This document shows, piece after piece, positions 10,375 to 20,236 of a stretch of 64,000 nt of DNA. This stretch comes from Rhodoferax ferrireducens T118. GTDB taxonomy: Bacteria; Pseudomonadota; Gammaproteobacteria; Burkholderiales; Burkholderiaceae_C. Below the pieces are notes generated by a model. That model saw only the letters and a program-made list of their open reading frames with translations, was not told where the DNA came from and ran no database searches. The first letter of the stretch is position 1. Every line of letters starts with the position of its first letter. Where the stretch lies: the NCBI RefSeq assembly GCF_000013605.1, contig NC_007908.1, forward strand, positions 2,914,001-2,978,000, read 5' to 3'. Both the position numbers and the translations under genes were made by a program.

Positions 10375-11178
10375 ATGACAGCGTCTGAAAAATTCACCTT
10401 GGGCCTACGGTCTTTTGCTACCGTCATCACCAAAGGCGTTTTTGAAATCACCCACAGCAGTTTTGCCCTCATTGGGCTGGCTGTTATCTTTGGCATCATC
10501 ACCTTGACCGCGCGCCCCGAATTGCGCCAGCTCGGAGAAGTCAAATTGTTTAGCTGGCTGCAAACGCGCCAGATCGTGGAGACTGGCTTCGAGAGCCAAC
10601 TTGATGCGATTGATCGCGCCACAGCGAGCAACCCGCAAGACTTGCCCAAGCAACAAGCCGCGGTTGCTTTTTGGCTCAGTAAAAAATACCGCGTGGCCCC
10701 GGAGCCCCTGAGTGCCCTGGTGGCTGAGGCCTACAAGATCAGCCAGCACAGCAATCTCGATCCCACGCTGATCCTGGCCGTCATGGCGGTTGAATCCGGC
10801 TTTAACCCCTTTGCCCAAAGCCCGGTGGGCGCGCAAGGCCTGATGCAGGTCATGACCCATGTCCACAAAGACAAGTACGAGAACTTTGGTGGCCAGTTTG
10901 CCGCCTTTGATCCTCTGACCAACCTGCGCGTCGGGGTCAAGGTGCTGCAAGAATGCATCCAGCGTGCCGGCTCCATGGAAGGTGGTCTGCGTTATTACGT
11001 GGGAGCTGCCAATATAGAAGATGATGGCGGCTACGCCGGCAAGGTCATGGCCGAGCACACGCGTCTGCAAATGGTGGCAAAAGGCCGCACCGTGCCAATT
11101 TTCCGACCCCAGGTCGCGCCTGCACCAGCACCGCGCGCGGCTGAGAACGAGACAGTGGCCGCTGTGTTCAATTCCTGA
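10375..11178 (+). CDS. Membrane-anchored lytic transglycosylase (SLT domain)
   Basis: Peptidoglycan-cleaving enzyme of the Slt/MltE-like lysozyme fold, 267 residues. One membrane helix (about residues 30-45, ALIGLAVIFGIITL) acts as anchor. The SLT catalytic block follows: the catalytic glutamate is E140 in AVMAVESGFNP, followed by SPVGAQGLMQVM. ATG 10375 has a good AAGGA element (GAAGGA) seven bases before it, so I prefer it over the in-frame GTG at 10312. It is followed by the glyA riboswitch and is probably monocistronic. Confidence 0.88.
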   Translation: MTASEKFTLGLRSFATVITKGVFEITHSSFALIGLAVIFGIITLTARPELRQLGEVKLFSWLQTRQIVETGFESQLDAIDRATASNPQDLPKQQAAVAFWLSKKYRVAPEPLSALVAEAYKISQHSNLDPTLILAVMAVESGFNPFAQSPVGAQGLMQVMTHVHKDKYENFGGQFAAFDPLTNLRVGVKVLQECIQRAGSMEGGLRYYVGAANIEDDGGYAGKVMAEHTRLQMVAKGRTVPIFRPQVAPAPAPRAAENETVAAVFNS

Positions 11179-11192
11179 TACACGTGGCTGGC

Positions 11193-11222
11193 TTGACCAG
11201 ATGATGCGTCACGTCAGTTAAA
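11193..11222 (+). promoter_or_regulatory. Putative promoter of the riboswitch-glyA unit
   Basis: TTGACC at 11193-11198 and GTTAAA at 11217-11222 with an 18-base spacer. The -10 is weak, but the position just ahead of the riboswitch 5' strand fits. Confidence 0.4.
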
Positions 11223-11400
11223 CTCGGGTGGCACGCGACTGGCGATAGGCTCTCAACCCGGCAAGGGCGTGAGACGCTGAAGTGGGAACACCACGGGGGA
11301 GCGTGCCGCATTGCCAATGTGGCAACTGTGTTTAGCCGTTCGCCTGGGCAGCCCTGGGATCAAATGCATGACCCCCAGGCCCGTCGTCTTCAAGGACTGC
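11223..11400 (+). promoter_or_regulatory. ZTP (ZMP, pfl-motif) riboswitch upstream of glyA
   Basis: The leader carries the conserved blocks of the pfl/ZTP aptamer: CGCGACTGGCG at 11234-11244, the CCACGGGGGAGCGTG block around 11291-11305, and CGCCTGGGCA at 11341-11350. ZTP riboswitches respond to the alarmone ZTP/ZMP, which rises when 10-formyl-tetrahydrofolate is short, and they commonly control glyA, so gene context agrees. A downstream hairpin (CCTGGG at 11353-11358 with CCCAGG at 11374-11379) precedes the AAGGA ribosome-binding site. No T-run follows it, so control is more likely at translation than by termination. Confidence 0.85.
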
Positions 11401-11401
11401 C

Positions 11402-12646
11402 ATGTACAACCGTAACATCCTCATCGAACAAACCGACCCCGAAATTTTTGCCGCTATTGCAGCGGAAAACGCCCGCCAGGAACAGCACATCGAGCTGATC
11501 GCCAGCGAAAACTACGCCTCACCCGCCGTCATGGCCGCGCAGGGCACGCAACTGACTAATAAGTATGCTGAAGGCTACCCCGGCAAACGCTACTACGGCG
11601 GTTGCGAGTTTGTGGACATTGCCGAGCAACTGGCCATTGACCGCGTCAAGCAAATCTTTGGCGCCGATGCCGCCAACGTGCAACCCCATTGCGGCGCGTC
11701 CGCCAACGAGGCGGTGTTTCTGGCCTTTTTGAAACCCGGCGATACCATCATGGGCATGAGCCTGGCTGAAGGCGGCCACCTGACGCACGGCATGGCACTG
11801 AACATGAGTGGCAAGTGGTTCAACGTCGTCAGCTACGGCCTGAACGACAAGGAAGAGATTGACTACGACGCCATGGAGCGAAAAGCCCATGAGTCCAAAC
11901 CCAAACTGATCATCGCCGGTGCCTCCGCCTACAGCCTGCGCATCGACTTTGCTCGCTTTGCCAAGGTCGCCAAAGACGTGGGCGCCATCTTTATGGTGGA
12001 CATGGCGCACTACGCCGGCCTGATTGCCGCCGGCATCTACCCCAACCCCGTGCCACACGCTGACGTGGTGACCAGCACCACCCACAAAAGCCTGCGCGGC
12101 CCGCGAGGCGGCATCATTTTGATGAAAGCGCAGCACGAGAAAGCCATCAACAGCGCCATCTTCCCCGGCCTGCAAGGTGGCCCGCTGATGCATGTGATTG
12201 CGGCCAAGGCGGTGGCGTTCAAAGAAGCGCTACAGCCCGAGTTCAAGGTCTATCAGCAACAAGTGTTGACCAACGCCCGCGTCGTGGCTGAAACGCTGGT
12301 GTCGCGCGGCCTGCGCATTGTGAGTGGCCGCACTGAAAGCCACGTCATGCTGGTCGATCTGCGCTCCAAAAGCATCACTGGCAAAGAAGCTGAAGCGGTA
12401 CTGGGCAGCGCCCACATGACCATCAACAAAAATGCCATCCCCAATGACCCTGAAAAACCCATGGTCACCAGCGGCGTGCGCATCGGTACCCCGGCCATGA
12501 CGACCCGCGGCTTCAAGGACGAAGAAGCCCGCATTACTGCAAATTTGATAGCAGATGTACTAGATAATCCGAGGGATAGCGCCAATATTGATGCAGTACG
12601 CGCCAAGGTCAACGCACTAACCAAACGCTTCCCTGTTTATGGATAA
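11402..12646 (+). CDS. glyA: Serine hydroxymethyltransferase
   Basis: PLP enzyme that converts serine and tetrahydrofolate to glycine and 5,10-methylene-tetrahydrofolate, the main source of one-carbon units. The 414-residue length is typical. The PLP lysine lies in [30 protein letters not shown] and [11 protein letters not shown] are family hallmarks. Start ATG 11402 has an AAGGA element. The control is by the upstream riboswitch. Near the C-terminus, bases 12544-12583 switch to AT-rich, rare codons (ATA, GTA, CTA, AGG) and match the dispersed 48-bp repeat, although the encoded [14 protein letters not shown] is still family-like. Confidence 0.97.
   Translation: MYNRNILIEQTDPEIFAAIAAENARQEQHIELIASENYASPAVMAAQGTQLTNKYAEGYPGKRYYGGCEFVDIAEQLAIDRVKQIFGADAANVQPHCGASANEAVFLAFLKPGDTIMGMSLAEGGHLTHGMALNMSGKWFNVVSYGLNDKEEIDYDAMERKAHESKPKLIIAGASAYSLRIDFARFAKVAKDVGAIFMVDMAHYAGLIAAGIYPNPVPHADVVTSTTHKSLRGPRGGIILMKAQHEKAINSAIFPGLQGGPLMHVIAAKAVAFKEALQPEFKVYQQQVLTNARVVAETLVSRGLRIVSGRTESHVMLVDLRSKSITGKEAEAVLGSAHMTINKNAIPNDPEKPMVTSGVRIGTPAMTTRGFKDEEARITANLIADVLDNPRDSANIDAVRAKVNALTKRFPVYG
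12544..12583 (+). repeat. Dispersed 48-bp repeat, decayed copy inside glyA
   Basis: TTTGATAGCA, 15 bases, then CCGAGGGATAGCGCC, which matches 11 of 15 positions of the family right arm. It is in sense orientation and in the same frame as the other coding copies (ATA GCA ... CCG AGG GAT AGC GCC). Confidence 0.55.
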
Positions 12647-12746
12647 TTGCGGGACAGACCGCAGTTACACACAGTGAACAAGCTCTGTCCCCAACACTTC
12701 ATGGATGTCCAGATTGCGGGACAGACCGCAGTTACACGCAGTGAAC
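12646..12746 (+). repeat. Two 34-bp direct repeats between glyA and nrdR
   Basis: Bases 12646-12679 and 12713-12746 are identical except for one base (core GCGGGACAGACCGCAGTTAC), with a 67-base period. The first copy also forms an eight-base inverted repeat: GGGACAGA at 12651-12658 with TCTGTCCC at 12684-12691. The pair fills most of the leader of nrdR. Either a duplicated regulatory site or a dispersed intergenic repeat. Confidence 0.8.
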
Positions 12747-12771
12747 TTGTCTCTTCCTCGACTGACCAAGT

Positions 12772-13221
12772 ATGAAATGCCCCTTCTGCAGTCACTCGGA
12801 AACCCAGGTGGTGGAAACCCGGATTTCTGAAGATGGGGACTCCATTCGGCGCCGGCGCCAATGCGCCTCGTGTCAAAAACGCTTTACCACTTATGAGCGT
12901 CCCGACGTTGCCTTTCCGGCCATTGTCAAAAAAGATGGCCGGCGCATTGAATACGAGCGTGCCAAACTACTCGCCTCCATGACACTGGCGCTACGCAAGC
13001 GCCCCGTGAGCACCGAGCAGGTGGATGGCGCCGTGGAGCGCATTGAAGAAAAGCTTCTCATGCAAGGGGTGCGCGAGTTGCCCTCAGCCCGCCTGGGCGA
13101 ACTCGTGATGCGCGAGCTCAAGAAGCTCGACAAAGTGGCCTATGTGCGCTTTGCCAGCGTGTACCGCAGCTTTGAGGATATTGACGAGTTCAAGACGCTG
13201 GTGGATGAAGTGCGGCGGTAG
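12772..13221 (+). CDS. nrdR: Transcriptional repressor NrdR
   Basis: Repressor of ribonucleotide reductase genes that senses ATP/dATP. The 149 residues match the family length. The N-terminal zinc ribbon uses C3, C6, C31 and C34 (CPFC and CASC), with RRRRQCASC and KRFTTYER typical. An ATP-cone domain follows ([16 protein letters not shown] onward). It lies directly downstream of glyA, a common arrangement, but the 125-base gap with the direct repeats suggests separate control. Confidence 0.96.
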   Translation: MKCPFCSHSETQVVETRISEDGDSIRRRRQCASCQKRFTTYERPDVAFPAIVKKDGRRIEYERAKLLASMTLALRKRPVSTEQVDGAVERIEEKLLMQGVRELPSARLGELVMRELKKLDKVAYVRFASVYRSFEDIDEFKTLVDEVRR

Positions 13222-13337
13222 GCGCAAACAGCCAACGTGATTCCTGGTGAAAGGAGGGAGACTGGCCCAACTGGCACCAGGCACCCGACAAAACCGACAG
13301 CCGGTTGAAGTTGCCTGACATGCGGCATGCACGCACA

Positions 13338-13366
13338 TTGAAGTTCAAACCAAAGCTTTTTACACT
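13338..13366 (+). promoter_or_regulatory. Putative promoter for the minor pilin operon
   Basis: TTGAAG at 13338-13343 and TACACT at 13361-13366, spacer 17 bases. The predicted transcription start would fall on or within a base or two of the pilV ATG at 13373, and there is no ribosome-binding site before that ATG. Confidence 0.45.
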
Positions 13367-13372
13367 TTGGGC

Positions 13373-13990
13373 ATGGATACCCAAACCACCTGTCCTTGTG
13401 CAACACCCATTCGCCGCCCTGCACCCAATCGAGCGCAGGGCGGTTTTTCCATTGTTGAGGTGCTGGTTGCCATCATTATTCTGAGCGTGGGCATGCTGGG
13501 CGCGGTCGGCATGCAGGCAACAGCCATGCAATCCAACAAGGAAGCCCGCAATCAAGCGGCAGCCACTACTTTTGCCCGTGAACTTGCCGAGAAGATGCGG
13601 GGCAACCATACAGTCGCCATCAAGGCTGATTCCGCTGAGAATCCCTATATTTTTGATGCAACCCTGAACATCAACGACACCATCCCAACCCCAACCGTTA
13701 ACTGCTTCTTAGACGGGTGCCCAACCGTCAAAGACGCCGCAACCTGGGATGTTGCGGACTGGCAGGGACGCGTCCAGGCCACACTCCCCACCCCCAGGGT
13801 CAAGGTCTGTTTTGACCAGACGCCTTTTGACAGCGCAGGAAAACCCCAGTGGGACTGCACAGACGACGGAGATATTGCCGTTCTGAAAATGAGTTGGACA
13901 AGAAAAAATACAGCCGGAACGCTTGAATTTGCCGGAAGTACCGGCATACCGGTCGTCGTTGTGCCACTGACCGCAGGAAGCTCCGAATGA
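13373..13990 (+). CDS. pilV: Type IV pilus minor pilin PilV
   Basis: Minor pilin of the type IV pilus priming complex, 205 residues. A 24-residue basic leader ends in Gly before the prepilin peptidase site, G^FSIVEVLVAIIILSVGMLG, with the Glu at mature position 5 present. The C-terminal head contains two cysteine-containing segments and ends in VVVPLTAGSSE. It is the first gene of the pilVWX-Y1-E-fimT cluster, and pilW overlaps its end by four bases. The start ATG 13373 lacks an upstream Shine-Dalgarno; a TTG at 13367 is in frame but unlikely. Confidence 0.88.
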   Translation: MDTQTTCPCATPIRRPAPNRAQGGFSIVEVLVAIIILSVGMLGAVGMQATAMQSNKEARNQAAATTFARELAEKMRGNHTVAIKADSAENPYIFDATLNINDTIPTPTVNCFLDGCPTVKDAATWDVADWQGRVQATLPTPRVKVCFDQTPFDSAGKPQWDCTDDGDIAVLKMSWTRKNTAGTLEFAGSTGIPVVVVPLTAGSSE

Positions 13991-15015
13991 TGCCACGCCG
14001 CCTTCCCACTACAGGCCGCAAGCAGCGCGGCTTGACGCTGGTTGAGTTACTGGTCGCCCTCGGTCTGGGTCTGCTGGTCGTGGTCATTGCCGCAACGGCT
14101 CTTTTGCTGGGCCAGCAAGGCTACCGCAGCGTCGACACCACCACCCAGCTGCGGGACCGGGAGCGTTTTGCCGCTGACCTGCTGGCACGCGTCATTATTC
14201 AAACGGGTTATCAGGACCTGGGGGCTGGCAGTGTTTCCCTGCGCTCAACAGCCAAACTTCTTGGCAATGATCCAGAGCCCGATATTTATGGCTGGAACAA
14301 CGCGATTTACAAAGATCCTGACGACCTGGTCCTGAGTACCAGCACCAAGATCACTAACGGCAACAGACCTGGCGCATGCACGGTCAATGACACTTCCTGC
14401 AAGAACGGCAGCGACGTTCTGGTGGTGCGCTACCAAGGCGTGAACTCGCCAACCGATGCCACCAAGCCCGACAACACCATGATCAATTGCATGGGACTTG
14501 GGGAGGCCGGCTTAACGAACGGGGATCTCAACGATCGTGCAAGCAGTATTTTCCATGTCACACGAGGCACCAATGGCGAACCGTCCCTCTCGTGCTCTTA
14601 CTACAATTTTGCGACCGGTGCCTGGGTCGCATCCCAACCCATGATTGAGGGGGTTGAGTCTTTTCAGGTGCTGTTTGGCACCGACGGCGTCACCCCCTTG
14701 ACCGCGGCCAGCGCTGCCGCCACACAAGACACCGTCGCGGATCGCTGGCTGCGCGCCGACCAGTTGACTGTCGCCGGCAACACCGCAGCCACACGCGAGA
14801 ACTGGCGCCGGGTGCGGGCGGTGCGCGTCGGCCTGGTGCTACGGGGGCCTGTGGGCTCGGCTGAGCAGGCGTATGCAGACCCTTTCACGCCGCTGGGCCC
14901 AAAGTATGCCAGCCCCGATGACACAGGCTCCAGTCTGTCGGTGGCGGCGGACCGCCGCCTGCGGCTGCAAAGTACTTTTACCGTGCATTTACGCAACGAC
15001 CTGACGCTCCGATGA
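13987..15015 (+). CDS. pilW: Type IV pilus minor pilin PilW
   Basis: Large minor pilin, 342 residues. The leader RKQRG precedes the cleavage and the hydrophobic helix LTLVELLVALGLGLLVVVIA with Glu5. The mature head domain is long and Ser/Thr/Asp-rich, as in PilW of Pseudomonas and Burkholderiales. ATG 13987 overlaps the pilV stop (ATGA), so translation is coupled. PilW joins PilV, PilX and PilY1 in the tip complex that starts pilus assembly in the inner membrane and periplasm. Confidence 0.87.
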   Translation: MMPRRLPTTGRKQRGLTLVELLVALGLGLLVVVIAATALLLGQQGYRSVDTTTQLRDRERFAADLLARVIIQTGYQDLGAGSVSLRSTAKLLGNDPEPDIYGWNNAIYKDPDDLVLSTSTKITNGNRPGACTVNDTSCKNGSDVLVVRYQGVNSPTDATKPDNTMINCMGLGEAGLTNGDLNDRASSIFHVTRGTNGEPSLSCSYYNFATGAWVASQPMIEGVESFQVLFGTDGVTPLTAASAAATQDTVADRWLRADQLTVAGNTAATRENWRRVRAVRVGLVLRGPVGSAEQAYADPFTPLGPKYASPDDTGSSLSVAADRRLRLQSTFTVHLRNDLTLR

Positions 15016-15638
15016 AGTACCCACCTCTAGCATTCTTTCGCAGCGCGACAGTACGTGTGCGCAGCAAGCAGCGCGGATTTTCCCTCATCACCACGCTGAT
15101 ACTGCTCATCGTGGTCACGGTGCTGGGTATCGGCGCGAGCCAGATGGTGTTGCTGTCCGAGCGCGCGACCCGGTTTGACCGCGACACGCAAATCGCTTTT
15201 CAGGCGGCAGAAGCCGCACTGATTGACGCGGAATTCGATATCCGCGGCCCCAACACATCGACCACCCAGCGTGTGGCCTCATTTTCAGCCAGCAGCGAGC
15301 TTGGTTTTATGGACGGTTGCGGCACCGGTGCCTCGCTGGGCTTGTGTTTGCCCGCGGCCGATGGTCAAAAGCCGATCTGGTATTCCGTGGATTTCACCGA
15401 CGAGAGCAGCAGCGCCAAAACCGTGAAATTTGGTGACTTCACTGGCCGAACCTTTGCCACCGGAACAAGTGGGATTCGTCCAGAAATAGCCCCGCGGTAC
15501 ATCATCGAAGTACTGCCCGACAAGACGCCTGGCCGCAGTGCCAGCGCGCAAAAAACTCTGTTCCGTGTGACGGCCATGGGCTTCGGGCCACGCAAGGAAA
15601 CCCAGGCCGTGGTGCAAATGATATTTAGAAAAGAGTGA
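15012..15638 (+). CDS. pilX: Type IV pilus minor pilin PilX
   Basis: Minor pilin, 208 residues, with leader SKQRG and helix FSLITTLILLIVVTVLGIG. Unlike PilV, PilW, PilE and FimT here, it has no Glu at mature position 5 (Thr-Thr instead), which is seen in PilX-type pilins and suggests a tip position that needs no salt bridge to the next subunit. The C-terminus (RVTAMGFGPRKETQAVVQMIF) is the PilX domain end. The start overlaps pilW by four bases and the end overlaps the open frame of pilY1. Confidence 0.85.
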   Translation: MKYPPLAFFRSATVRVRSKQRGFSLITTLILLIVVTVLGIGASQMVLLSERATRFDRDTQIAFQAAEAALIDAEFDIRGPNTSTTQRVASFSASSELGFMDGCGTGASLGLCLPAADGQKPIWYSVDFTDESSSAKTVKFGDFTGRTFATGTSGIRPEIAPRYIIEVLPDKTPGRSASAQKTLFRVTAMGFGPRKETQAVVQMIFRKE

Positions 15639-15643
15639 TCGTC

Positions 15644-18600
15644 ATGAATTTCCGAATTTTGTTTTCAAGCCCATCCAGCAAGTCATCGAAAAAAAAGTGG
15701 GGCGTCCGGCTGGCCCTGCTGGCAGCCTTCTCGGCCATCACGGTCGGGGTTGTGATCAGTCAAACCATCACCCTGCCGCCCTTGGTGGTGCTGCCGGCCG
15801 AGCCGCTTTACATGAACGGCGCCAAGACCAAAGGCAACTTGACGCTGGCGCTTTCGGTGGAATTTCCGACCGTAGGGCAGACTTATCGCGACGACTTCGA
15901 TTCGACCAAGGAGTACGTCGGCTATTTTGACCCCAAAGCCTGTTATCGCGCTGTTTTGAGCAGCGGTTCTCTCGGCAATTATTTCGACTGGCAGACCAAC
16001 AAGGGCACTTTTTCGGCGACCTGCCCAAGCAGTCAGTTCGATGGGAACTTCATGAACTGGGCCACCTCGTCGGCCATCGATATCATGCGTTACGGCCTGA
16101 CCGGCGGTAACCGCACCATTGACGACAGCAACACAACGGTGGTTGACCGCGCTTGGTTGCCCGACAACTTTTACAAAAACTCCAGCTACTTCTCCGAAAA
16201 ATTTGTACCGAACGCACAGTTGTCTGGCAGGACCGAAAATTCGCCCACGTCGTTTCCCAACGGCATGTGGATTTACAACTGTAAAAATCGCGTGTATTTT
16301 GCCGACGCTCAGGACAGTGGCACAAGCTGCGACAGTCCTTTCGGTGTTTCCGGTGCCCAAAGCGAGCATCTAATCAAGGCAAACGCCAACAACAAGGGAA
16401 ACTTCTACGAAGTCAGAAACCTGGTTTGCGACCCCAACAGTGCCACCAACCGCCTGATGACTTATGACCCGGATACCAAAAAATGGACGGGCCTGTGCTA
16501 TCGCTATCCGAACGGCAAGTACAAGCCAGTGGGACAATTTCAGATGAATGCAGACAACCTGAGGGTCTCTGTTTTGGGTTATCTTCAAGATGACAATCGA
16601 TCACGCTACGGTGGGGTGCTGCGTGCGCCGCTCAAATACCTGGGGCCCAAAAACTATGACACCAACTTCAATTTGCTGACTGCGGCCAATGCACGCAGCG
16701 AATGGGATGCCACAACAGGTGTGTTTGTCGCCAACCCCCAGAGTGGTGATTCAACCTATGGCGATCAGGGCTTTGGTCAAAGTGGGGTCATCAACTATGT
16801 CAACAAGTTCGGCACACTCAACCCTGACAGCATCGGCGAATACAAGACATACGATCCACTCAGCGAGCTGTATTACGAGGCGATTCGTTATCTGCAGGGC
16901 AAGCAGCCCACAGCCCAAGCCATAACAAACGTGAGCGGTTCAACGTCTTCCAAAGCGCTTCAAGAAAATTTTCCGGTTTACAAAACCTGGACAGACCCGT
17001 TCGCAGGCTTCACTGATACCACGGACACCGGCAAAGGTTGTTTGAGAAACAGCATTCTGACCATCGCGGATGTATTCACGCACAGCGACCGCTCACTCCC
17101 GGGTAACACGCTGGGCACCTCGACTGATGACTTTGTGCGAAGTGTAGAAACCAACCCCGCACTAGATGTTCCGTTCTGGACCAGTGTGGTTGGCAGCTTC
17201 GAGAGCAAAACGACCTCTACCGCGACTGTGACCTACAGCGACAGCCAAGGACTCACCCAGACTGCGGGCAACCTGGCCACCAACAAACTCTACGATGCCA
17301 GCACATCTTATGATTTGAGCAACGCCGCCACCGTAAGTACCGGCGCTGGAACTGGGTCTTACTACATGGCCGGCTTGGCTTATTGGGCCAATACCCAGAG
17401 TTTTCGTACCGATTTACCCAAAGGACGGATCAAAACATATTCCATTGATGTGAATGAGAACCGAGCCAGCGACAACGTAGATTTCCGCCGGACGCGGCAG
17501 CTGTACCTCGGCGCCAAATATGGTGGCTTTGACGACAGCGCGACCGGCAACACCGGCAACCCTTACACGGGCGGCACCAACGTGCTTTGGCAGGGCACAG
17601 ACGGAGAAGCCAAGAACTACTTTCTGGTCAGCGATGCCAAGAAATTTCTGGACTCTCTGGCCGAGGTATTCGCTCGCGTCGTGGAAGAAACCGGCAGTAT
17701 TGCCGGCGGCGCCATTTCGACTCAGCGTCTTACCGCAGGCCAGGCAGAGGCCGTGTTCCAGGCCCGGTTTAATCCGGTTGCCAACTTCTGGAGTGGGCGT
17801 CTGATCAAATTCCCACTCACGCTGGATACGGCAGGCACTGGTCTGGTCATCGGCAACACCCCCACTTGGGAGGCGGGCCAGGTCTTGACCGCTGCAACCC
17901 TGGTCGACCACGGCGCTGCCAGAAACATCGTCATTGGCGCACCAATTGGACTGCAGGCTACGGTCTTGCCTACCCCGTTCAAATGGGCTGATCTGGCCCA
18001 GGCCCACAAGGACGCCCTCAATATCAGCCCCTATGGCGTCCCTGCCCCAGTCGTTGACACGCTGGGCCCGGACCGGCTTAATTACCTGCGTGGCGACCGG
18101 AGCAAGGAAATCACACCCTCCACACCACTGGGCCCATTCCGTCCGCGTGACATCGTTATGGGCGATATCGTCAACAGCGGCCTGGTGTACATGGGCAAGC
18201 CGTCGGGTAGCATCACAGGGACCGACTACAACACTTTCTACGCGGCCAACAAAAGTCGCTCACCCGTTATTTTTGCCAACGCGAATGACGGCATGCTGCA
18301 CGCCTTTTACGACAGCACTGGCGCCGAGGCATTCGCTTACATCCCCGGATTCGTTGCTGGCAAACTCAACCAACTGCCCGATCAGGACTACAGCCACATC
18401 AGCATCAACGATGCAACACCCGCGGTATCAGAGGCTTATATCGGCGGTCAGTGGCGCAGTGTTCTGGTCTCTGGTGTTGGCGGCGGGGGCCAGGGCCTGT
18501 ATGCCCTGGATGTGACCAATCCAGCAACTTTCACCAAAGACAATGTGCTCTGGGAGTTTACGGACCGCGACCATGTGGCCATGGGCAATGTACTGGGCAC

Positions 18601-19729
18601 ACCGCAGATCGTCAAGCTTCGTACCACCAACAATGGCGTTACCCCCGTCGGCTACAAATGGTATGCGGTGGTCGCCAGTGGTATTAACAACTACGCGGCA
18701 GACGGTTACGCGCATGCCACCGGCAATCCTTCGATCTTCATCATCGACCTGTCCAGAAAGCCGAGCGATTATCCGACCGAGAAGCCTTGGACCGAGGGCA
18801 CCAACTTCTGGCGCATTGAGCTTCCCCAAAGCAGCACCACTATCGCCAAAGGCCTACTTGGGCTGACCACGGTGAAGAACTTCCAGACTGGCGCGGTTGA
18901 TAGTCTGTATGCTGGGGATATGCAGGGCAACGTCTGGAAGCTTGACTTCACGCTGCGGGGCACCGGCAGCTTGACTACCGACGCTACCACCAACTTGACG
19001 GCATTCAACGCCAAAACCGGAACCAGCACTGCATTTTTCGTCGCCAAAGACAGCAACGGGGCACTGCAGCCCATCACCGGCGAGCCCGTTGTCATCAACG
19101 CTTTTTTCGACAGCAAGCTGGTGTCCTTTGGTACCGGGAAATACCTGGAGACACCGGACACCACCGTGCCGATGACCGTGGGCGCTTCGTTTTATACGCT
19201 GCTAGACAACACGCAAGCCGTTACCGGACGCTCGGTCTTGCAGCAAGGCAGCGTTTCGACCACTGGCACTGTCACGATCCCAAGTTTTGTCTATGGAAAG
19301 CCCACCACAGCCGCCCCCGCATTGAGAATGGGTTGGTATATAGATTTTGACAAGAGCATTGGCGAGCGCCAGATCAGCGATATAACCGCCGATTTTGGTC
19401 AGCTGTTTTTTGGTTCCCTTTTCCCCACAAAGGGCTCATGCGGCGAGGGCGGGGGTCGGTTCTATGCTGTGAACTCACTCACGGGTAACGGGATGTCCGA
19501 GTTGTCGCAGGTTGGCATATTGGCCGCACCCCTGGTTTTGGAAGTCGGCAGCACGGGGCTTACCTTGAGTGACACCAGTGGTCAGCGAACAGCAACCCGC
19601 AACGTGGCTATCATCACACAGGGATCCAAGGGTCTTAAGGTTGCTGCCACTGGACTCACCTACAAGGACCAGGTAGGACGACTGAGCTGGCGCCAGATCA
19701 ACAACTTCCGGGAAAACAAGAATAACTAA
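15644..19729 (+). CDS. pilY1: Type IV pilus tip protein PilY1 (PilC)
   Basis: Very large secreted or pilus-tip protein, 1361 residues from ATG 15644 (AAAGAG upstream; an in-frame GTG at 15635 is the alternative). A signal peptide ([24 protein letters not shown]) is followed by a divergent N-terminal region and, in the last 600 residues, the PilY1 beta-propeller domain with hallmarks [43 protein letters not shown] and [14 protein letters not shown]. PilY1 controls pilus retraction, adhesion and priming. It lies between pilX and pilE as in other betaproteobacteria. Confidence 0.93.
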   Translation: MNFRILFSSPSSKSSKKKWGVRLALLAAFSAITVGVVISQTITLPPLVVLPAEPLYMNGAKTKGNLTLALSVEFPTVGQTYRDDFDSTKEYVGYFDPKACYRAVLSSGSLGNYFDWQTNKGTFSATCPSSQFDGNFMNWATSSAIDIMRYGLTGGNRTIDDSNTTVVDRAWLPDNFYKNSSYFSEKFVPNAQLSGRTENSPTSFPNGMWIYNCKNRVYFADAQDSGTSCDSPFGVSGAQSEHLIKANANNKGNFYEVRNLVCDPNSATNRLMTYDPDTKKWTGLCYRYPNGKYKPVGQFQMNADNLRVSVLGYLQDDNRSRYGGVLRAPLKYLGPKNYDTNFNLLTAANARSEWDATTGVFVANPQSGDSTYGDQGFGQSGVINYVNKFGTLNPDSIGEYKTYDPLSELYYEAIRYLQGKQPTAQAITNVSGSTSSKALQENFPVYKTWTDPFAGFTDTTDTGKGCLRNSILTIADVFTHSDRSLPGNTLGTSTDDFVRSVETNPALDVPFWTSVVGSFESKTTSTATVTYSDSQGLTQTAGNLATNKLYDASTSYDLSNAATVSTGAGTGSYYMAGLAYWANTQSFRTDLPKGRIKTYSIDVNENRASDNVDFRRTRQLYLGAKYGGFDDSATGNTGNPYTGGTNVLWQGTDGEAKNYFLVSDAKKFLDSLAEVFARVVEETGSIAGGAISTQRLTAGQAEAVFQARFNPVANFWSGRLIKFPLTLDTAGTGLVIGNTPTWEAGQVLTAATLVDHGAARNIVIGAPIGLQATVLPTPFKWADLAQAHKDALNISPYGVPAPVVDTLGPDRLNYLRGDRSKEITPSTPLGPFRPRDIVMGDIVNSGLVYMGKPSGSITGTDYNTFYAANKSRSPVIFANANDGMLHAFYDSTGAEAFAYIPGFVAGKLNQLPDQDYSHISINDATPAVSEAYIGGQWRSVLVSGVGGGGQGLYALDVTNPATFTKDNVLWEFTDRDHVAMGNVLGTPQIVKLRTTNNGVTPVGYKWYAVVASGINNYAADGYAHATGNPSIFIIDLSRKPSDYPTEKPWTEGTNFWRIELPQSSTTIAKGLLGLTTVKNFQTGAVDSLYAGDMQGNVWKLDFTLRGTGSLTTDATTNLTAFNAKTGTSTAFFVAKDSNGALQPITGEPVVINAFFDSKLVSFGTGKYLETPDTTVPMTVGASFYTLLDNTQAVTGRSVLQQGSVSTTGTVTIPSFVYGKPTTAAPALRMGWYIDFDKSIGERQISDITADFGQLFFGSLFPTKGSCGEGGGRFYAVNSLTGNGMSELSQVGILAAPLVLEVGSTGLTLSDTSGQRTATRNVAIITQGSKGLKVAATGLTYKDQVGRLSWRQINNFRENKNN

Positions 19730-19743
19730 CCCAGGGGGTCATC

Positions 19744-20226
19744 ATGCGCTCTATTTATCAACCTTCCGTTCGACATCGCACCCAATCGGGCTTTACCCTG
19801 ATTGAGCTCATGATCACCGTTGCGATCATTGGCATATTGGCAGCCTTGGCTTATCCGGCCTATACCGACTCGGTGCGCAAAGGCAAGCGGGCTGAAGCGC
19901 GGGCGGCGCTCATGAACCTGTTGCAACAACAGGAGCGTTACTTGACCCAGATGAATACCTATGTCGTCTTCGCGGCAGGCGCGGCGGATACGGCGTTCAA
20001 AACGTACTCCTCGTCCGACGGCACATCAGCCCAAAGCAGTCATCTTCTCGGGGCCAGAAAGTGTCAAAAAATAGGTAGTGACACCCCGAGCGAAAAGGAT
20101 TGCATCGAAGTGTTTGCTGTGCCTCAAGCGGGAGTTTTTTCCGACCCACAGGTGACTTCAATGGCGATCGACACCCAGGGCAGGAGAACCTGCACGGGTA
20201 CTCAAATTGACCGCTGCTGGAAGTGA
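19744..20226 (+). CDS. pilE: Type IV pilin-like protein PilE
   Basis: Minor pilin of the PilE family, 160 residues. Leader of 18 residues with Gly at the cleavage site, then [40 protein letters not shown], whose first 20 or so residues form the conserved assembly helix. A cysteine pair near the C-terminus (around [13 protein letters not shown]) would form the D-loop disulphide. It follows pilY1 after 14 bases. In gammaproteobacteria PilE is one of the minor pilins of the same cluster; this copy is not the major pilin PilA, given the context. Confidence 0.87.
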   Translation: MRSIYQPSVRHRTQSGFTLIELMITVAIIGILAALAYPAYTDSVRKGKRAEARAALMNLLQQQERYLTQMNTYVVFAAGAADTAFKTYSSSDGTSAQSSHLLGARKCQKIGSDTPSEKDCIEVFAVPQAGVFSDPQVTSMAIDTQGRRTCTGTQIDRCWK

Positions 20227-20236
20227 AGTGGCAGCC

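Noticed and set aside
13260..13290. Sigma54-type promoter (TGGCAC) before pilV
   Set aside because: The -12 TTGC element is not at the required spacing.
18470..18500. Possible further 48-bp repeat copy (GGCGGGGGCCAGGGCC) in pilY1
   Set aside because: No AGCT at the 15-base distance; the sequence codes the normal Gly-rich PilY1 motif.
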